Assembly (NCBI GenBank): GCA_038230415.1
Contig: JBBRNH010000021.1
Coordinates: 1 to 64,000, forward strand
Direction: 5' to 3'
Length of the DNA: 64,000 bases
DNA from: JBBRNH01 sp038230415
GTDB taxonomy: Bacteria > Bacteroidota > Bacteroidia > Cytophagales > Spirosomataceae
Shown here piece after piece: positions 8,481 through 18,375 of this stretch (the stretch's first letter is position 1; every line of letters begins with the position of its first letter). The notes below the pieces were generated by a model. It had not been told where the DNA came from, did no database searches, and worked only from the letters and a program-made list of their open reading frames with translations. The position numbers and the translations under genes are program-made.

Positions 8481-11400
8481 TCACTTCGGCAACAACAACC
8501 CGACCACCTCTGCCACATTGGTACTGGCACTTACGGGCCGCAGCCGGAACGAATACGTGTAGGGCTTGCTGGCCGGAATCAGGTATTCGGGATGCACACG
8601 CGGAGACCACGAATCATCACCGCCGAGACCCATCTGCGCCATATCAATATTTACAATGGTTATGTTTCCGCGTTCAACTTCCTGGGTATCCGGGTTTTTG
8701 GCGCGTAGCAGAGCCGCGTCGGAATAGTCGCGGGCGTTGATATTGAGCAAGCCCGACACGGTTGCGGTGGCACTGCCGGGCAGCGCGGTGTTGGCAACAA
8801 TGAGTAGGCCCACCCCCGACGCATCGGTGAGTTTAGCCCAGCGAACGTCGGTTTTGTTACCGTTTTCCTGCGCCATCAGATACGGAAAATACTGGTCGGC
8901 CACTTTGCCCGCATACAGCCCCACGTGGGCGGCATCTTTGCGGTCGGCGTAGGACTCAAACGGCCCGCGACCGTACCAGCTAAAGTCAATATAGGTCGGG
9001 GCGAGTTGCATCTGCATTCCGACGCGGGCCAAAACGGGCAGATTGCCTTCGGGCGTGAAGGTGCTGTTGACCTGCACATCGCCGGTGCCGAAAACGGTAT
9101 AATCGGTTTGCACCCGAATTTTTCCGACCACGCCCACCACCTCGCTGATGCACCGCACCCGCACCGATTGCCGTTGCGTTGCCAGAATCTCAACCGAAAC
9201 GGGCCGGGCGCGGGCCGTATCCAATCCCGATTTTTGCCATCCAATCCCGTAGGCCGGTACGCCCGATGCCTCGTCGTTATCGGTCGGAACGCGCCATAAA
9301 CTGGGTTGTAACCCGCGCTGAATCAGGTTTTTGCCGTTGCTGAAATACTCGCTTAACGTGGCGGTGGCATTGCTGAAGAAAACGGCAAAATCGGTGCCGC
9401 GCACGATTACGCCCGTTGGTGTGGGTTGCGCTTTCAGGGCCGGAATCTTGTTCATGCCCATCACAATCGGCGCGGCCACCGACACCGGAAACTGCCCCGA
9501 TGCCACTTCATGCCCGGCTTCGGCCCAGGCAGTGGCCTGTTTGGTTTTCAGGCTTACGTTCAGCAAAAACTCGCTGCCCGCTTCGGCCAAGTAGGGGATT
9601 TTGGCCGGTATCGTCAGCACCTGCGTTTGGCCCGGTTTGGCAACCAGATTAGTCTCGGTTCCCTGCTGCAGCAAGGTGCCGTTTTTCAGTACCTGCCACT
9701 CAAGTCGGAAGGGTTCCAGCGTGCTGAAATCATACAGATTACGGATGTTTAACTTCACCGTTGAGCCGCCAACGAGGGGTGCGTTCGGCGCGAATTTCAC
9801 GTACTGATAATTCAGTTTCACCTCATTGATTTCGGGTTGCGGAGTCCGGTCGCCATTGACCAGACCATCCCCCGCGTTGGCCCCGTCGAGGTAATCAATG
9901 TGGTCGTTAAATTCTTTACCGGCCCGGTTTTTTACCCGTAGTCCCTGATCTACCCAATCCCAGATAAAGCCGCCCTGCATCCGGGGGTAGCGGTCAATGG
10001 CGGCCCAGTAGTCTTTCAGGTTGCCAACGCTGTTGCCTTTGGCATGGGCATATTCGCAGACAATCAGGGGCCGCGAGGGGTCTTTTTCCATCAGCCGAAT
10101 CATGCCCGTTACCGATGGGTACATACACGAAATAATGTCGAAACTACTCAGCGACAGGTTGGGGTCGCCAAAGTCGGCGGTGTTGTACTGGTTGCGGCCT
10201 TCATAGTGAATGGGCCGGGTGGAGTCAATAAGCCGGATAATATCGGCCATATCGGTAAAATTCTGGCCCATGCCCGATTCATTACCCAGCGACCAGATCA
10301 CGACAGACGGATGGTTCTTATCGCGCTCAACCATGGCCCGGCCCCGCGCCACAAACGCATCGCGCCACTCCGGTTGGGCGCAGAGCAGCACGTTTTTGCT
10401 CCACAGTTCGTGACTTTCTACGTTGGCTTCGTCCATCACATACAGCCCCAATTCGTCGCAGAGGTCATACCAGTCGGTCACGTTGGGGTAATGGCTGGTG
10501 CGAACGGCGTTGATGTTGTACTGTTTCATGAGTTTGATGTCCTGAATCATGCGTTCCCGATTCACGACGCGCCCGGTGGTTGGTTCAAACTCGTGGCGAT
10601 TCACGCCCTTAAACGTGATGGCCTTGCCGTTGAGCAGAATCTGCCCATTGGCACGGCTCATCTCGCGAAAACCGATGCGCTGTTTGGTAGCCTCCAGCAC
10701 CCGCCCGTCGGCGTTTTGCACTTGCAGCGTCAGGGTATATAAGTTCGGTGATTCGGCAGTCCAGAGCAACGGGGCCGCAACGGATTTGGTAAGCCGAAGC
10801 AGCGCATCCTGCTGTGTACCAACGGCCTGACTCGATGGAATGGTTTCGGAGAAGACCTGCTTCTGAGCGGGGTCATACAGCGTGGCCCGCACCGAATAGG
10901 CTGGATTCTGGCCGGTCAGGTTGCGGATATACGCCTGTATTTTCAGCGTTGCGTCTTTGAATTGATCGTCTAAATCGGTTGTCACAGACAAATCGCGGAG
11001 GTGCAGCATGGGCGTGGCATACACAAACACATCCCGAAAAATGCCCGATAGCCGCCAGTAATCCTGATCTTCCAGGTAACTGCCGTCTGACCAGTTGATG
11101 ACCTCGACAGCTAACAGATTCTCCGACCCGTTGGCCCCTGCCGACGCTAATTTGTCGGTAACATCAAACTCGGCGGGGGTCATGCCGTCTTCGTGGTAGC
11201 CCACCATCTGCCCGTTTACATACACGTAACAGGCCGATTGTACGCCGGCGAAGTGCAGGAAAACCCGTTGGTCGCGGAAAGTAACGGGCAGGGTAAAGCG
11301 CGTTCGGTAGAGGCCAACGGCGTTGGTGTCGGCGGTAATGCGCGGTGGCGTGGCCGGAAACGGATGCTTGATGTTGGTGAAAATAGGCCGGTCGTACCCG

Positions 11401-11774
11401 GGGTTGCGTCCGACACCGTTTTCCCGCGCCCCAACCACTTGCCAATTCGAGGGTACGGGCAAGTTATCCCAGGTTTGGTCGGCGGTGGCGGGTAAAAAGA
11501 AATCCGCAGAAACTAAATTCGGGTGTTTCACCCACCGGAATTTCCAGGTGCCGTTCAGCAGTTTGACGTTGGGCGACGTGCGCCAGTCGGTGGCGGTAAG
11601 CGCCTGTATTTCAGAGACAAACGGAATCAGCGTGGCGTGGGGCGTTTCGGTGTTTCGGCTGATGATTTTGGGGTCTTCCCAATCGGGCAGGGTGGCGGGT
11701 GTTTGCTGCGCCCAAAGAACCGTTGGCAAGTGAAGTACGAGCAGGAAGCAAAGAGGAAGTAGTGATTTTTTCAT
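8481..11774 (-). CDS. secreted GH2 beta-galactosidase (LacZ type)
   Basis: The 1097-residue enzyme starts with MKKSLLPLCFLLVLHLPTVLWAQ, a signal peptide, so it acts in the periplasm or outside. Order: sugar-binding domain, immunoglobulin-like domain, (beta/alpha)8 catalytic domain, then the LacZ domain 4 and the small-chain beta-sandwich. The acid/base glutamate lies in IWSLGNESGMG (near residue 496) and the nucleophile in IVCEYAHAKGNS (near 573); the family motif NGKAITFKGVNRHEF is also present. An upstream in-frame start at 11804 would add 10 residues ahead of the signal peptide. It is divergent from an esterase, and both could attack acetylated plant glycans. Confidence 0.94.
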   Translation of the reverse strand: MKKSLLPLCFLLVLHLPTVLWAQQTPATLPDWEDPKIISRNTETPHATLIPFVSEIQALTATDWRTSPNVKLLNGTWKFRWVKHPNLVSADFFLPATADQTWDNLPVPSNWQVVGARENGVGRNPGYDRPIFTNIKHPFPATPPRITADTNAVGLYRTRFTLPVTFRDQRVFLHFAGVQSACYVYVNGQMVGYHEDGMTPAEFDVTDKLASAGANGSENLLAVEVINWSDGSYLEDQDYWRLSGIFRDVFVYATPMLHLRDLSVTTDLDDQFKDATLKIQAYIRNLTGQNPAYSVRATLYDPAQKQVFSETIPSSQAVGTQQDALLRLTKSVAAPLLWTAESPNLYTLTLQVQNADGRVLEATKQRIGFREMSRANGQILLNGKAITFKGVNRHEFEPTTGRVVNRERMIQDIKLMKQYNINAVRTSHYPNVTDWYDLCDELGLYVMDEANVESHELWSKNVLLCAQPEWRDAFVARGRAMVERDKNHPSVVIWSLGNESGMGQNFTDMADIIRLIDSTRPIHYEGRNQYNTADFGDPNLSLSSFDIISCMYPSVTGMIRLMEKDPSRPLIVCEYAHAKGNSVGNLKDYWAAIDRYPRMQGGFIWDWVDQGLRVKNRAGKEFNDHIDYLDGANAGDGLVNGDRTPQPEINEVKLNYQYVKFAPNAPLVGGSTVKLNIRNLYDFSTLEPFRLEWQVLKNGTLLQQGTETNLVAKPGQTQVLTIPAKIPYLAEAGSEFLLNVSLKTKQATAWAEAGHEVASGQFPVSVAAPIVMGMNKIPALKAQPTPTGVIVRGTDFAVFFSNATATLSEYFSNGKNLIQRGLQPSLWRVPTDNDEASGVPAYGIGWQKSGLDTARARPVSVEILATQRQSVRVRCISEVVGVVGKIRVQTDYTVFGTGDVQVNSTFTPEGNLPVLARVGMQMQLAPTYIDFSWYGRGPFESYADRKDAAHVGLYAGKVADQYFPYLMAQENGNKTDVRWAKLTDASGVGLLIVANTALPGSATATVSGLLNINARDYSDAALLRAKNPDTQEVERGNITIVNIDMAQMGLGGDDSWSPRVHPEYLIPASKPYTYSFRLRPVSASTNVAEVVGLLLPK

Positions 11775-11917
11775 GAATGGGTTAGTAGGTAATTGACTAA
11801 TCAAACAACGACCGAATGATACACTCTATTTTCAATCGTTCGCCGTACTTTGTCGAAGTTTTATTGGTTTGGGCAGGTTTAGCCCGCAAAATTCACCCTT
11901 GAACCCTGTTGTCACGT

Positions 11918-12865
11918 ATGCGCCTTTGTCAATTTATTGTTATCATTTTAGTCGCTTTAGCCGTTGGTCCAACCGTTGGGCAGTCGCGCCGGAACGCTAC
12001 TAATTCGGCGGCTAACCGGCCACAAGGCCCCATTCCGGTGGTGTCTGACCCCAAAGCCCGGCTGTTGGAGAGTTTGCGGCTCAACAGTTCGCTGCTGAAT
12101 CGGGCCGTGAAGTACTCGGTCTATCTGCCACCCGATTATTACACCACCAACCGACGCTACCCGGTGGTGTATCTGTTGCACGGGTATTCTGACGACGAAA
12201 CGGGCTGGGTACAGTTTGGCGAGGCCGACCGCATTGCCGATGAGGGTATTAAATCGGGCGAAATCCCGCCGATGATTATCGTGATGCCCGATGCCGAGGT
12301 GACCTGGTATATGAATGATTATCAGGGCAAAACGCGCTACGAAGATATGTTCATGCAGGAGTTTATCCCGCACATTGACTCCACGCTCCGCACCCGCACC
12401 GACCGGGCCTACCGCGCCGTGTCGGGCTTATCTATGGGTGGGCATGGGTCGTTGCTATACGCCATGCACCGCCCCGATCTGTTTGGGAGTTGCGCGGCCC
12501 TGAGCGCGGCTGTGTTCACCGATGAATCGGTAGTAAGTATGGACACCACCAACTACAACCGCCGGTTTGCGTTTTTGCTGGGGCCGGGCGCGGGTCAGGA
12601 ACGGCTCAGTAATCACTGGAAACGCAACAGCCCCCTGATTTTGGCAAAGTCGGCCCCGGAAGGTGATCTGAAAAAAGTGCGGTGGTGGCTCGATTGTGGC
12701 GACGACGATTTTCTGACCAATGCCAACGCCCTGCTGCACGTTGCCTTCAACGACCGGAAAATCGCCCACGAATACCGCGTCCGCGATGGCGCACACACCT
12801 GGACCTACTGGCGAACCGGACTGCCCGATGCGTTGAAATTTATCGGGGTTGGGTTCAGACGGTAA
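11918..12865 (+). CDS. secreted alpha/beta-hydrolase esterase (esterase D / feruloyl-esterase-like)
   Basis: The product has 315 residues, with a signal peptide ending near VGPTVGQ. The fold markers are RYPVVYLLHGYSDDETGW, PMIIVMPDAE and the nucleophile elbow GLSMGG (Ser near residue 172), with a C-terminal HTWTYWR that supplies the catalytic histidine. Related proteins remove acetyl or feruloyl groups from polysaccharides; the substrate here is not known. An upstream TTG at 11909 is possible but ATG 11918 is preferred. It is divergent from the beta-galactosidase, with about 140 bp between them. Confidence 0.85.
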   Translation: MRLCQFIVIILVALAVGPTVGQSRRNATNSAANRPQGPIPVVSDPKARLLESLRLNSSLLNRAVKYSVYLPPDYYTTNRRYPVVYLLHGYSDDETGWVQFGEADRIADEGIKSGEIPPMIIVMPDAEVTWYMNDYQGKTRYEDMFMQEFIPHIDSTLRTRTDRAYRAVSGLSMGGHGSLLYAMHRPDLFGSCAALSAAVFTDESVVSMDTTNYNRRFAFLLGPGAGQERLSNHWKRNSPLILAKSAPEGDLKKVRWWLDCGDDDFLTNANALLHVAFNDRKIAHEYRVRDGAHTWTYWRTGLPDALKFIGVGFRR

Positions 12866-12920
12866 ACCACTAATGTTTTTACGAAGAAAATAGGCGGCAC
12901 AACCCACAAAAAACCTGTTT

Positions 12921-13835
12921 ATGACCCTCAAACCGATTGACACCGGCTTCTTTAAACTCGACGGTGGGGCCATGTTTGGCGTGGTGCCAAAACCGCTCTG
13001 GCAACGCCTGAACCCCGCCGATGAGCAAAACCGCTGCACGTGGGCCATGCGCTGTCTGCTGATCGAAACGGTTGATAATCACGGCAAAGACCGGCTTATC
13101 TTGGTTGATACCGGCATGGGTAATAAGCAGGAAACCAAGTTTTTCAACTACTACGACCCCAACCCGAACCCCGCCGACAAACCCGGCGACTTAGTGCTGA
13201 TTGACTCGATCCGGGCGGCTGGCTACGCCGAAACCGACATTACCGACGTACTGCTGACGCACCTGCATTTCGACCACGCGGGCGGGGCCGTAATCCGGCA
13301 ATCCGCCCGCGAAAACGCAGATGGCGGGGGCCAAACGCTGATGCCGACGTTTGCGAATGCAACCTACTGGGCGCACAGCCAGCACTGGCACTGGGCCACG
13401 CACCCCAACCCCCGTGAACGGGCTTCGTTTCTGACCGAAAACATACTGCCGCTGCACGAAAGCGGCCAACTGAAGTTTGTGGATGAAACCGACATCGGTT
13501 TGCCCGATACCTCATTGTTATTCATGGACGGCCATACCGAAAAAATGATGCTGCCCAAACTCACCGTAAAAACGGGCGCGGGTCAGCAACGAACCGTACT
13601 GTTCTGCGCCGATCTGATTCCGTCGGCCCATCACGTGCCATTGCCCTACGTGATGGGCTACGACGTGCGGCCTTTGCTGACAATGGACGAAAAAGCGCGG
13701 GTGCTGAGTCAGGCTGCCGACGAGAACTGGATTCTGGTTTTTCAGCACGACCCCGTTACCGAGGCCGCCGTTGTGGAGCATACGCCCAAGGGTGTCCGAA
13801 TCCGGGAAAGCGGGCGACTAACCGACTTCCTGTAA
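12921..13835 (+). CDS. metallo-beta-lactamase-fold hydrolase
   Basis: The 304-residue protein has no signal peptide. The zinc-binding signature THLHFDHAGG lies near residues 112-121, with a preceding LILVDTGMG and later GHTEKMMLP and FCADLIPSAHHV. It resembles the lactonase/AttM-like branch of the superfamily; the true substrate cannot be told from sequence. It follows the esterase gene after 55 bp on the same strand. Confidence 0.85.
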   Translation: MTLKPIDTGFFKLDGGAMFGVVPKPLWQRLNPADEQNRCTWAMRCLLIETVDNHGKDRLILVDTGMGNKQETKFFNYYDPNPNPADKPGDLVLIDSIRAAGYAETDITDVLLTHLHFDHAGGAVIRQSARENADGGGQTLMPTFANATYWAHSQHWHWATHPNPRERASFLTENILPLHESGQLKFVDETDIGLPDTSLLFMDGHTEKMMLPKLTVKTGAGQQRTVLFCADLIPSAHHVPLPYVMGYDVRPLLTMDEKARVLSQAADENWILVFQHDPVTEAAVVEHTPKGVRIRESGRLTDFL

Positions 13836-13866
13836 ACCAAAACCAGTCAGCCGCCGTTACAAGATG

Positions 13867-13880
13867 GTATGCATGCATAC
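13867..13880. promoter_or_regulatory. perfect 14-bp palindrome upstream of the patatin gene
   Basis: GTATGCATGCATAC is a perfect palindrome 39 bp before the patatin start and 31 bp after the previous stop. It could be an operator for a dimeric regulator; no regulator gene lies next to it. Confidence 0.25.
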
Positions 13881-13919
13881 GGTTTTAGGAGTCATTCACC
13901 TCATGTTCAGGACTGAGTT

Positions 13920-14693
13920 ATGGAAATTGGATTGGTATTATCGGGGGGCGGAGCGCGGGGCATTGCCCATTTAGGCGTGTTGAAAGCCCTTCAGGAACAG
14001 GGCATTGCGATAAACAGGATTGCCGGTACGAGTGCCGGGGCTATTTCGGGCGCGTTGTTTGCCCAGGGATTTTCGCCCGATGAGATTCTCAAACGCATCG
14101 AATCACCGACGTTGCTTTGGCACCTGCGTCCGGCGTTTAAGATGGGCATTTTACGGATTGATGCGGCCATTGATCTGTATCGTAAATATATTCCGCACGA
14201 CAGTTTCGAGGGCTTGCAGATTCCGTTGCACGTTGTGGCCGTTGATCTGAACGGGGGCGAAACCGTTGTTTTCGATTCGGGCGAACTCATCCGGCCCGTA
14301 CTGGCATCGAGCTGTTTACCGGGGATTTTCGAGCCGATGACGATCAGGAAAGTCCAGTATATTGACGGGGGCGTACTGAACAATATGCCCGTTGAAGTGA
14401 TCGAGAATAAAGTTGATTTCATCATCGGTTCGCACTGCAACCCCATCCACTGGCAAAAGCCCCTTGCCAGTATGCGCGACGTAATTGAGCGGAGTTTGGT
14501 ACTGGCTGTGCAGAGCAAAACCCGCGAACGCTTTGCCAAGTGCAACGTGCTGATCGAACCGGCTGAACTGAGCCGGTTCGATGTGTTTGATGTGCGAAAA
14601 GCGCGTGATATTTTCCGCATCGGCTACAAACACGCCCACAGCATGGCCGGTCAGATAGACAAGGCTCTGTCGCAGACATTACTGACGGTATAG
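13920..14693 (+). CDS. patatin-like phospholipase (RssA-like)
   Basis: The product has 257 residues. The oxyanion motif is GGGARGIAHLG, the nucleophile serine is in GTSAG (near residue 37), and the catalytic aspartate is in DGGVLNNMP (near 149), giving the Ser-Asp dyad of patatins. There is no signal peptide, so it is cytoplasmic and probably hydrolyses acyl chains of phospholipids or lysophospholipids. It is a single gene; a strong hairpin follows about 30 bp after its stop. Confidence 0.9.
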   Translation: MEIGLVLSGGGARGIAHLGVLKALQEQGIAINRIAGTSAGAISGALFAQGFSPDEILKRIESPTLLWHLRPAFKMGILRIDAAIDLYRKYIPHDSFEGLQIPLHVVAVDLNGGETVVFDSGELIRPVLASSCLPGIFEPMTIRKVQYIDGGVLNNMPVEVIENKVDFIIGSHCNPIHWQKPLASMRDVIERSLVLAVQSKTRERFAKCNVLIEPAELSRFDVFDVRKARDIFRIGYKHAHSMAGQIDKALSQTLLTV

Positions 14694-14723
14694 TATACAC
14701 TATCTGTGATTACTGTTTACATA

Positions 14724-14753
14724 ACGGGGCCGCTCTGAAAAGAGCGGCCCCGT
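14724..14753 (+). terminator. strong hairpin after the patatin gene
   Basis: A perfect 13-bp GC-rich stem (ACGGGGCCGCTCT) with a GAAA tetraloop follows the patatin stop by about 30 bp. A short TGTATTG follows, not a full T-run. Confidence 0.7.
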
Positions 14754-14978
14754 TGTATTGTGGATTACATCATTGACCCACAAAGGCGAAAGCAGAACAA
14801 TTCCGATAGTACCCGTACACAAAGATTTAACACCCTGATAATATAAACTTGATTTTCACCACTGTTTCGCCGGGCCAGCACTAATATTTAAGTATATAGA
14901 ACTCATAGCTCCAAATATTATTTGGCATAAACCAAAACGAGCAATACTATATGCCGATTTTAAAATTCAGACAAAAAC
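14754..14978. other. AT-rich gene-free stretch upstream of the first susC
   Basis: No ORF or RNA is evident. The right part shares short blocks (TAAGTATAT, AAATATTATT, GATTTTAAAATT) in the same order with the region before the second susC at about 20240-20320, which suggests a common ancestral control region. Confidence 0.5.
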
Positions 14979-15009
14979 TTTGTAATGGTTTTCTAACTAC
15001 ATAGTTTTG
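14979..15009 (+). promoter_or_regulatory. promoter of the first susC
   Basis: TTTG (14979-14982), 19 bp, then TAGTTTTG (15002-15009), which fits the Bacteroidota -33/-7 promoter. The start codon is about 40 bp downstream. The same arrangement recurs before the second susC. Confidence 0.8.
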
Positions 15010-15049
15010 TGGTATCATTCATATTGTCTTAACCTAAATAAATCGTGTA

Positions 15050-18000
15050 ATGAGGAAAACTCTATTCGTGAGTCTACTATTAGTCTGCTCACTCTGGTTG
15101 CCAGCTTTGGCCCAGGAGCGCAAAGTGTCGGGCGTGGTCAAGTCGTCAGAAGATGGCTCGGTTGTCCCCGGCGTATCGGTGGTGCTGAAAGGCTCCTCAA
15201 AAGGCACTGTAACCGATGGAAGCGGAGCCTATACCCTGAATGTTCCGACCGGAAGAGCCACTATCGTGTTCAGCGCGGTAGGGTTGGCGACGCAGGAAAT
15301 TCTGGTATCAACGGAAACAAACCTGAACGTAAGTATGGCGGCTGATAGCCGCGTATTGACCGAGGTTGTTGTAACAGGTAGTGGTGTTGAGACCAGCAAA
15401 GCCAAACTTGGCATTGCCGTTGAGAGTATCGGGTTCAAAAACCTGCCGCAAACGCCAACCGCTTCGATTGACCAGGCATTGGTCGGTAAAATTGCCGGGG
15501 CGCAGATTTCGTCGGTATCCGGTAACCCCGGCGACCCGGTCAACATTCTTCTGCGGGGTGTCAACACGGTGCAGGGCGGCACACGGCCCCTGATTATGGT
15601 AGATGGTGTGCAGGTAGCCGCTACTGATCTCAATTCGCTTGACCTGTCTAACGTTGACCACGTTGAGGTTGTTCAGGGCGCGGCTTCATCGTCGCTCTAC
15701 GGGGCGCAGGGAGCCAACGGGGTTATCCAGATTTTTACCAAACGCGGCAAGAAAGGCAGGGCGCAGGTCAACTTCTCGGCCAGCTATGCCCAGAACGAGT
15801 TTTTGAACGTAGGGGGCGTGTCGAAGGCAAGCCTACACCCATACTTGACCAATGCCGGTGGCGAATTGGTCGGTTCGAGCGGCAACGTTATTAAATTGAA
15901 CGCCTTTGGTGGCGTAGATGGCGGTGGTACTACGGGTCTTTCGTACCAATACGGTGGTGGTACGCGCTATGCTATTCAGGATATTCGCAACGTAGCCAAT
16001 AAACCGTACGTCGGTAATTTTAAGTATTACGACCACTTTAATCAGGTGTTCCAGAAAGGCAGCACTACCAATGCCTCCATTAACATCTCAGGCGGTGGCG
16101 ACAAGAGCGATTACAACATCTCCGTCTCGAATAACCATACCGTTACGTCTATTCTGAAAAACGGCTATCTCGACCGGACTAACGTGTCGGTCAATCTCGG
16201 TTTTGAGTTGGCAAAAGGACTCACAATCCGTTCGGGGACGCAGTTGATTTACACCAAAAATAACATGAAGCCGGGCTTGGGTGCGCCGGGCGGTACTTAT
16301 TTTGGGCTTGCTAACAGGGCAGGCTCTATCGGTCGGGTTTACGGTTTTTTGAACACATCGCCTTTTTTCGACCTCTCGGCTACAACACCCGACGGAAACT
16401 ATCCGTACTACCAACGGGCGGGCTTTGTCAGTATCAACGCGGCTGACCCCTACTACGCCCTGCAATACACCGATGGCTTAGATAACAAGGTGGAAATCGT
16501 ACAAAGCATACAGGCCGATTATAAACCGAGCAAGTATCTGGATTTCAACGTCAAATACGGGGTAAATTACCGCGACGAAAACGCCCGCTGGACGTACTAC
16601 AACCAGTCGCAGAACGTCACCAGCAACAATTACAACGTTTGGGCCAGCAGCTACGGAACGGATAATACGGGAGAAATTGACAATTTTCAGTACAAAAACG
16701 TCAACCAGAACCTGTTGGCTTCGGCTAATTTAAAGCTCGATTTCGAGAAAGATCTCGGCCTGAAGATTCCCATCCAGACAACAACGCTGGCGCTCTTTGA
16801 TTACCGCAATCAGCAGTACAAAGAACTCAGTACTTACGGTACTGGTCTTGGACTGTCTCCCCCGTTTAATACACAGGCAGCCAATAATAAAAACGTAGCC
16901 CTCGATTATATACGGCCTTTTGTTACCTATGGTTATTTAGTTGACCAGACGGTTGACGTTGGCGAGTATGGAGGGGTGAAGGTGGGCTTCCGAAGCGACT
17001 ATTCATCAACGTTCGGTTCGGGTTCAACGCCGTTTACGTTTCCGCACGCCAATGCCTACATAAACCCATTGTCGTTTTTTCAAAGTGCAGGGATTCAAAA
17101 CACGTTGTCCTACTTCAAACTCCGGGCGGCATACGGCAAGGCCGGTATTCAGCCAGGGGCTTTTGACCGCTTCCCTGTTTTGGATAATTACAGCATCGGT
17201 TCATTGCAGACATACAGCATTCAGCCGACAAGCAGTAACGCCAACCTGAACGTAGAGGTATCAACCGAAACAGAATTCGGTACTGATTTTGCCCTGAACC
17301 TCGGCAACCGTAGTTGGTTCCGCAATATAACCGGGGCCTTCACAACCTGGTCACGCACAACGGCAGGGGCTATTTATCAGGCTCCGGTTGCTCCGTCAAC
17401 TGGTTCAACTAACTTACTCACTAATGCGGTTGATTTAGCATCGAAGGGATACCAGTTCTCCCTCAGCACACCCATTTATGCGTCAAAAAACCTGAAATGG
17501 GACTTCACGGCAAACTATGGACATCAATTGTCGAAAGTAACCGCCATCCTGGGCGGGGCCGAGATTATTGACCAATCGGCTGCCGGTAGTACGGCATTGG
17601 CCCTGACGGTAGGTGACCCAATTGGTCAGGTATATGGCTACAAAGCCCTGACCAGTTTTGACTTCAAGCGGCAGGATGGTACGCGCTACATCAACCCGGC
17701 TGACGAGGGTAAATACAGTATTGTTGATGGTCGGGTGGTGAACAACACCACGTATCAGATTCAGTTTACGGATGAGAAGTATCCCCTGCTGAATCCGAAC
17801 CCCAAGTTCAATATCTCGTTCATTAACGGAGTGACGTTCAAAAACTTCCTCACGCTGAGCGTTCAACTCGATTGGCTGTATGGGCAAAAACTATATAACC
17901 AAACCAAAGAATGGATGTACCGCGATGGTATTCATGGCGACTTTATCAAGCCTGTTACCATCAACGGGAACACGGGAGCTTACACAGCTTACTGGTCAAG

Positions 18001-18319
18001 TGCTTACTACAACTTGTGGGGCAGTTTGCGCGGAGCCGGTAACAACGCCACCAAAGATTTCTTTGTGGAAGATGCCTCGTTTGTTCGGTTACGGAACGTG
18101 TCGCTGGGTATTGATCTGGCAAAACTGTTCAATGTACCCGTGTTGAACCGCGCCCAGTTGGTGTTTACGGGCCGCAACCTGCTGACCTGGACGAAATATT
18201 CGGGTTTTGACCCAGAAATCTCGTCTGGCCGGGCTGGTTCTGCCATTGACCGGGGTATTGACCATAGCACCTTGCCGAACACCAAATCGTATCAGGTGGG
18301 CATTAACATCGGTTTCTAA
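15050..18319 (+). CDS. SusC/RagA-family TonB-dependent outer-membrane transporter (first copy)
   Basis: The product has 1089 residues. Order: signal peptide (MRKTLFVSLLLVCSLWLPALAQ), carboxypeptidase-D-like regulatory domain (KVSGVVKSSEDGSVVPGVSV), plug with PLIMVDGVQV and EVVQGAASSSLYGAQGANGV, then a 22-strand barrel ending in aromatic-rich strands. With the following SusD lipoprotein it forms a lidded importer for a glycan or peptide, powered by TonB. No glycosidase or anti-sigma gene is inside the locus, so the substrate cannot be named. Its leader and first 20 codons are nearly the same as those of the second copy at 20400, but the plug and barrel differ strongly. Confidence 0.94.
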   Translation: MRKTLFVSLLLVCSLWLPALAQERKVSGVVKSSEDGSVVPGVSVVLKGSSKGTVTDGSGAYTLNVPTGRATIVFSAVGLATQEILVSTETNLNVSMAADSRVLTEVVVTGSGVETSKAKLGIAVESIGFKNLPQTPTASIDQALVGKIAGAQISSVSGNPGDPVNILLRGVNTVQGGTRPLIMVDGVQVAATDLNSLDLSNVDHVEVVQGAASSSLYGAQGANGVIQIFTKRGKKGRAQVNFSASYAQNEFLNVGGVSKASLHPYLTNAGGELVGSSGNVIKLNAFGGVDGGGTTGLSYQYGGGTRYAIQDIRNVANKPYVGNFKYYDHFNQVFQKGSTTNASINISGGGDKSDYNISVSNNHTVTSILKNGYLDRTNVSVNLGFELAKGLTIRSGTQLIYTKNNMKPGLGAPGGTYFGLANRAGSIGRVYGFLNTSPFFDLSATTPDGNYPYYQRAGFVSINAADPYYALQYTDGLDNKVEIVQSIQADYKPSKYLDFNVKYGVNYRDENARWTYYNQSQNVTSNNYNVWASSYGTDNTGEIDNFQYKNVNQNLLASANLKLDFEKDLGLKIPIQTTTLALFDYRNQQYKELSTYGTGLGLSPPFNTQAANNKNVALDYIRPFVTYGYLVDQTVDVGEYGGVKVGFRSDYSSTFGSGSTPFTFPHANAYINPLSFFQSAGIQNTLSYFKLRAAYGKAGIQPGAFDRFPVLDNYSIGSLQTYSIQPTSSNANLNVEVSTETEFGTDFALNLGNRSWFRNITGAFTTWSRTTAGAIYQAPVAPSTGSTNLLTNAVDLASKGYQFSLSTPIYASKNLKWDFTANYGHQLSKVTAILGGAEIIDQSAAGSTALALTVGDPIGQVYGYKALTSFDFKRQDGTRYINPADEGKYSIVDGRVVNNTTYQIQFTDEKYPLLNPNPKFNISFINGVTFKNFLTLSVQLDWLYGQKLYNQTKEWMYRDGIHGDFIKPVTINGNTGAYTAYWSSAYYNLWGSLRGAGNNATKDFFVEDASFVRLRNVSLGIDLAKLFNVPVLNRAQLVFTGRNLLTWTKYSGFDPEISSGRAGSAIDRGIDHSTLPNTKSYQVGINIGF

Positions 18320-18331
18320 TTCCATTCTCAA

Positions 18332-18355
18332 TCCCCTCGTCGGGAGTCGAGGGGA
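18332..18355 (+). terminator. hairpin with T-run between susC and susD (first pair)
   Basis: TCCCCTCG and CGAGGGGA form an 8-bp stem around an 8-base loop, followed by CTTTTTAA. It lies 13 bp after the susC stop and 20 bp before susD. It could partly terminate transcription, or protect the susC transcript, and so set the SusC:SusD ratio. Confidence 0.6.
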
Positions 18356-18375
18356 CTTTTTAACGATAAAACAAC

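Noticed and set aside
10044..10742. 232-codon ORF opposite the beta-galactosidase gene
   Set aside because: Rich in His, Val and Gly as expected for the complement of a GC-rich gene; the beta-galactosidase frame has all the family motifs.
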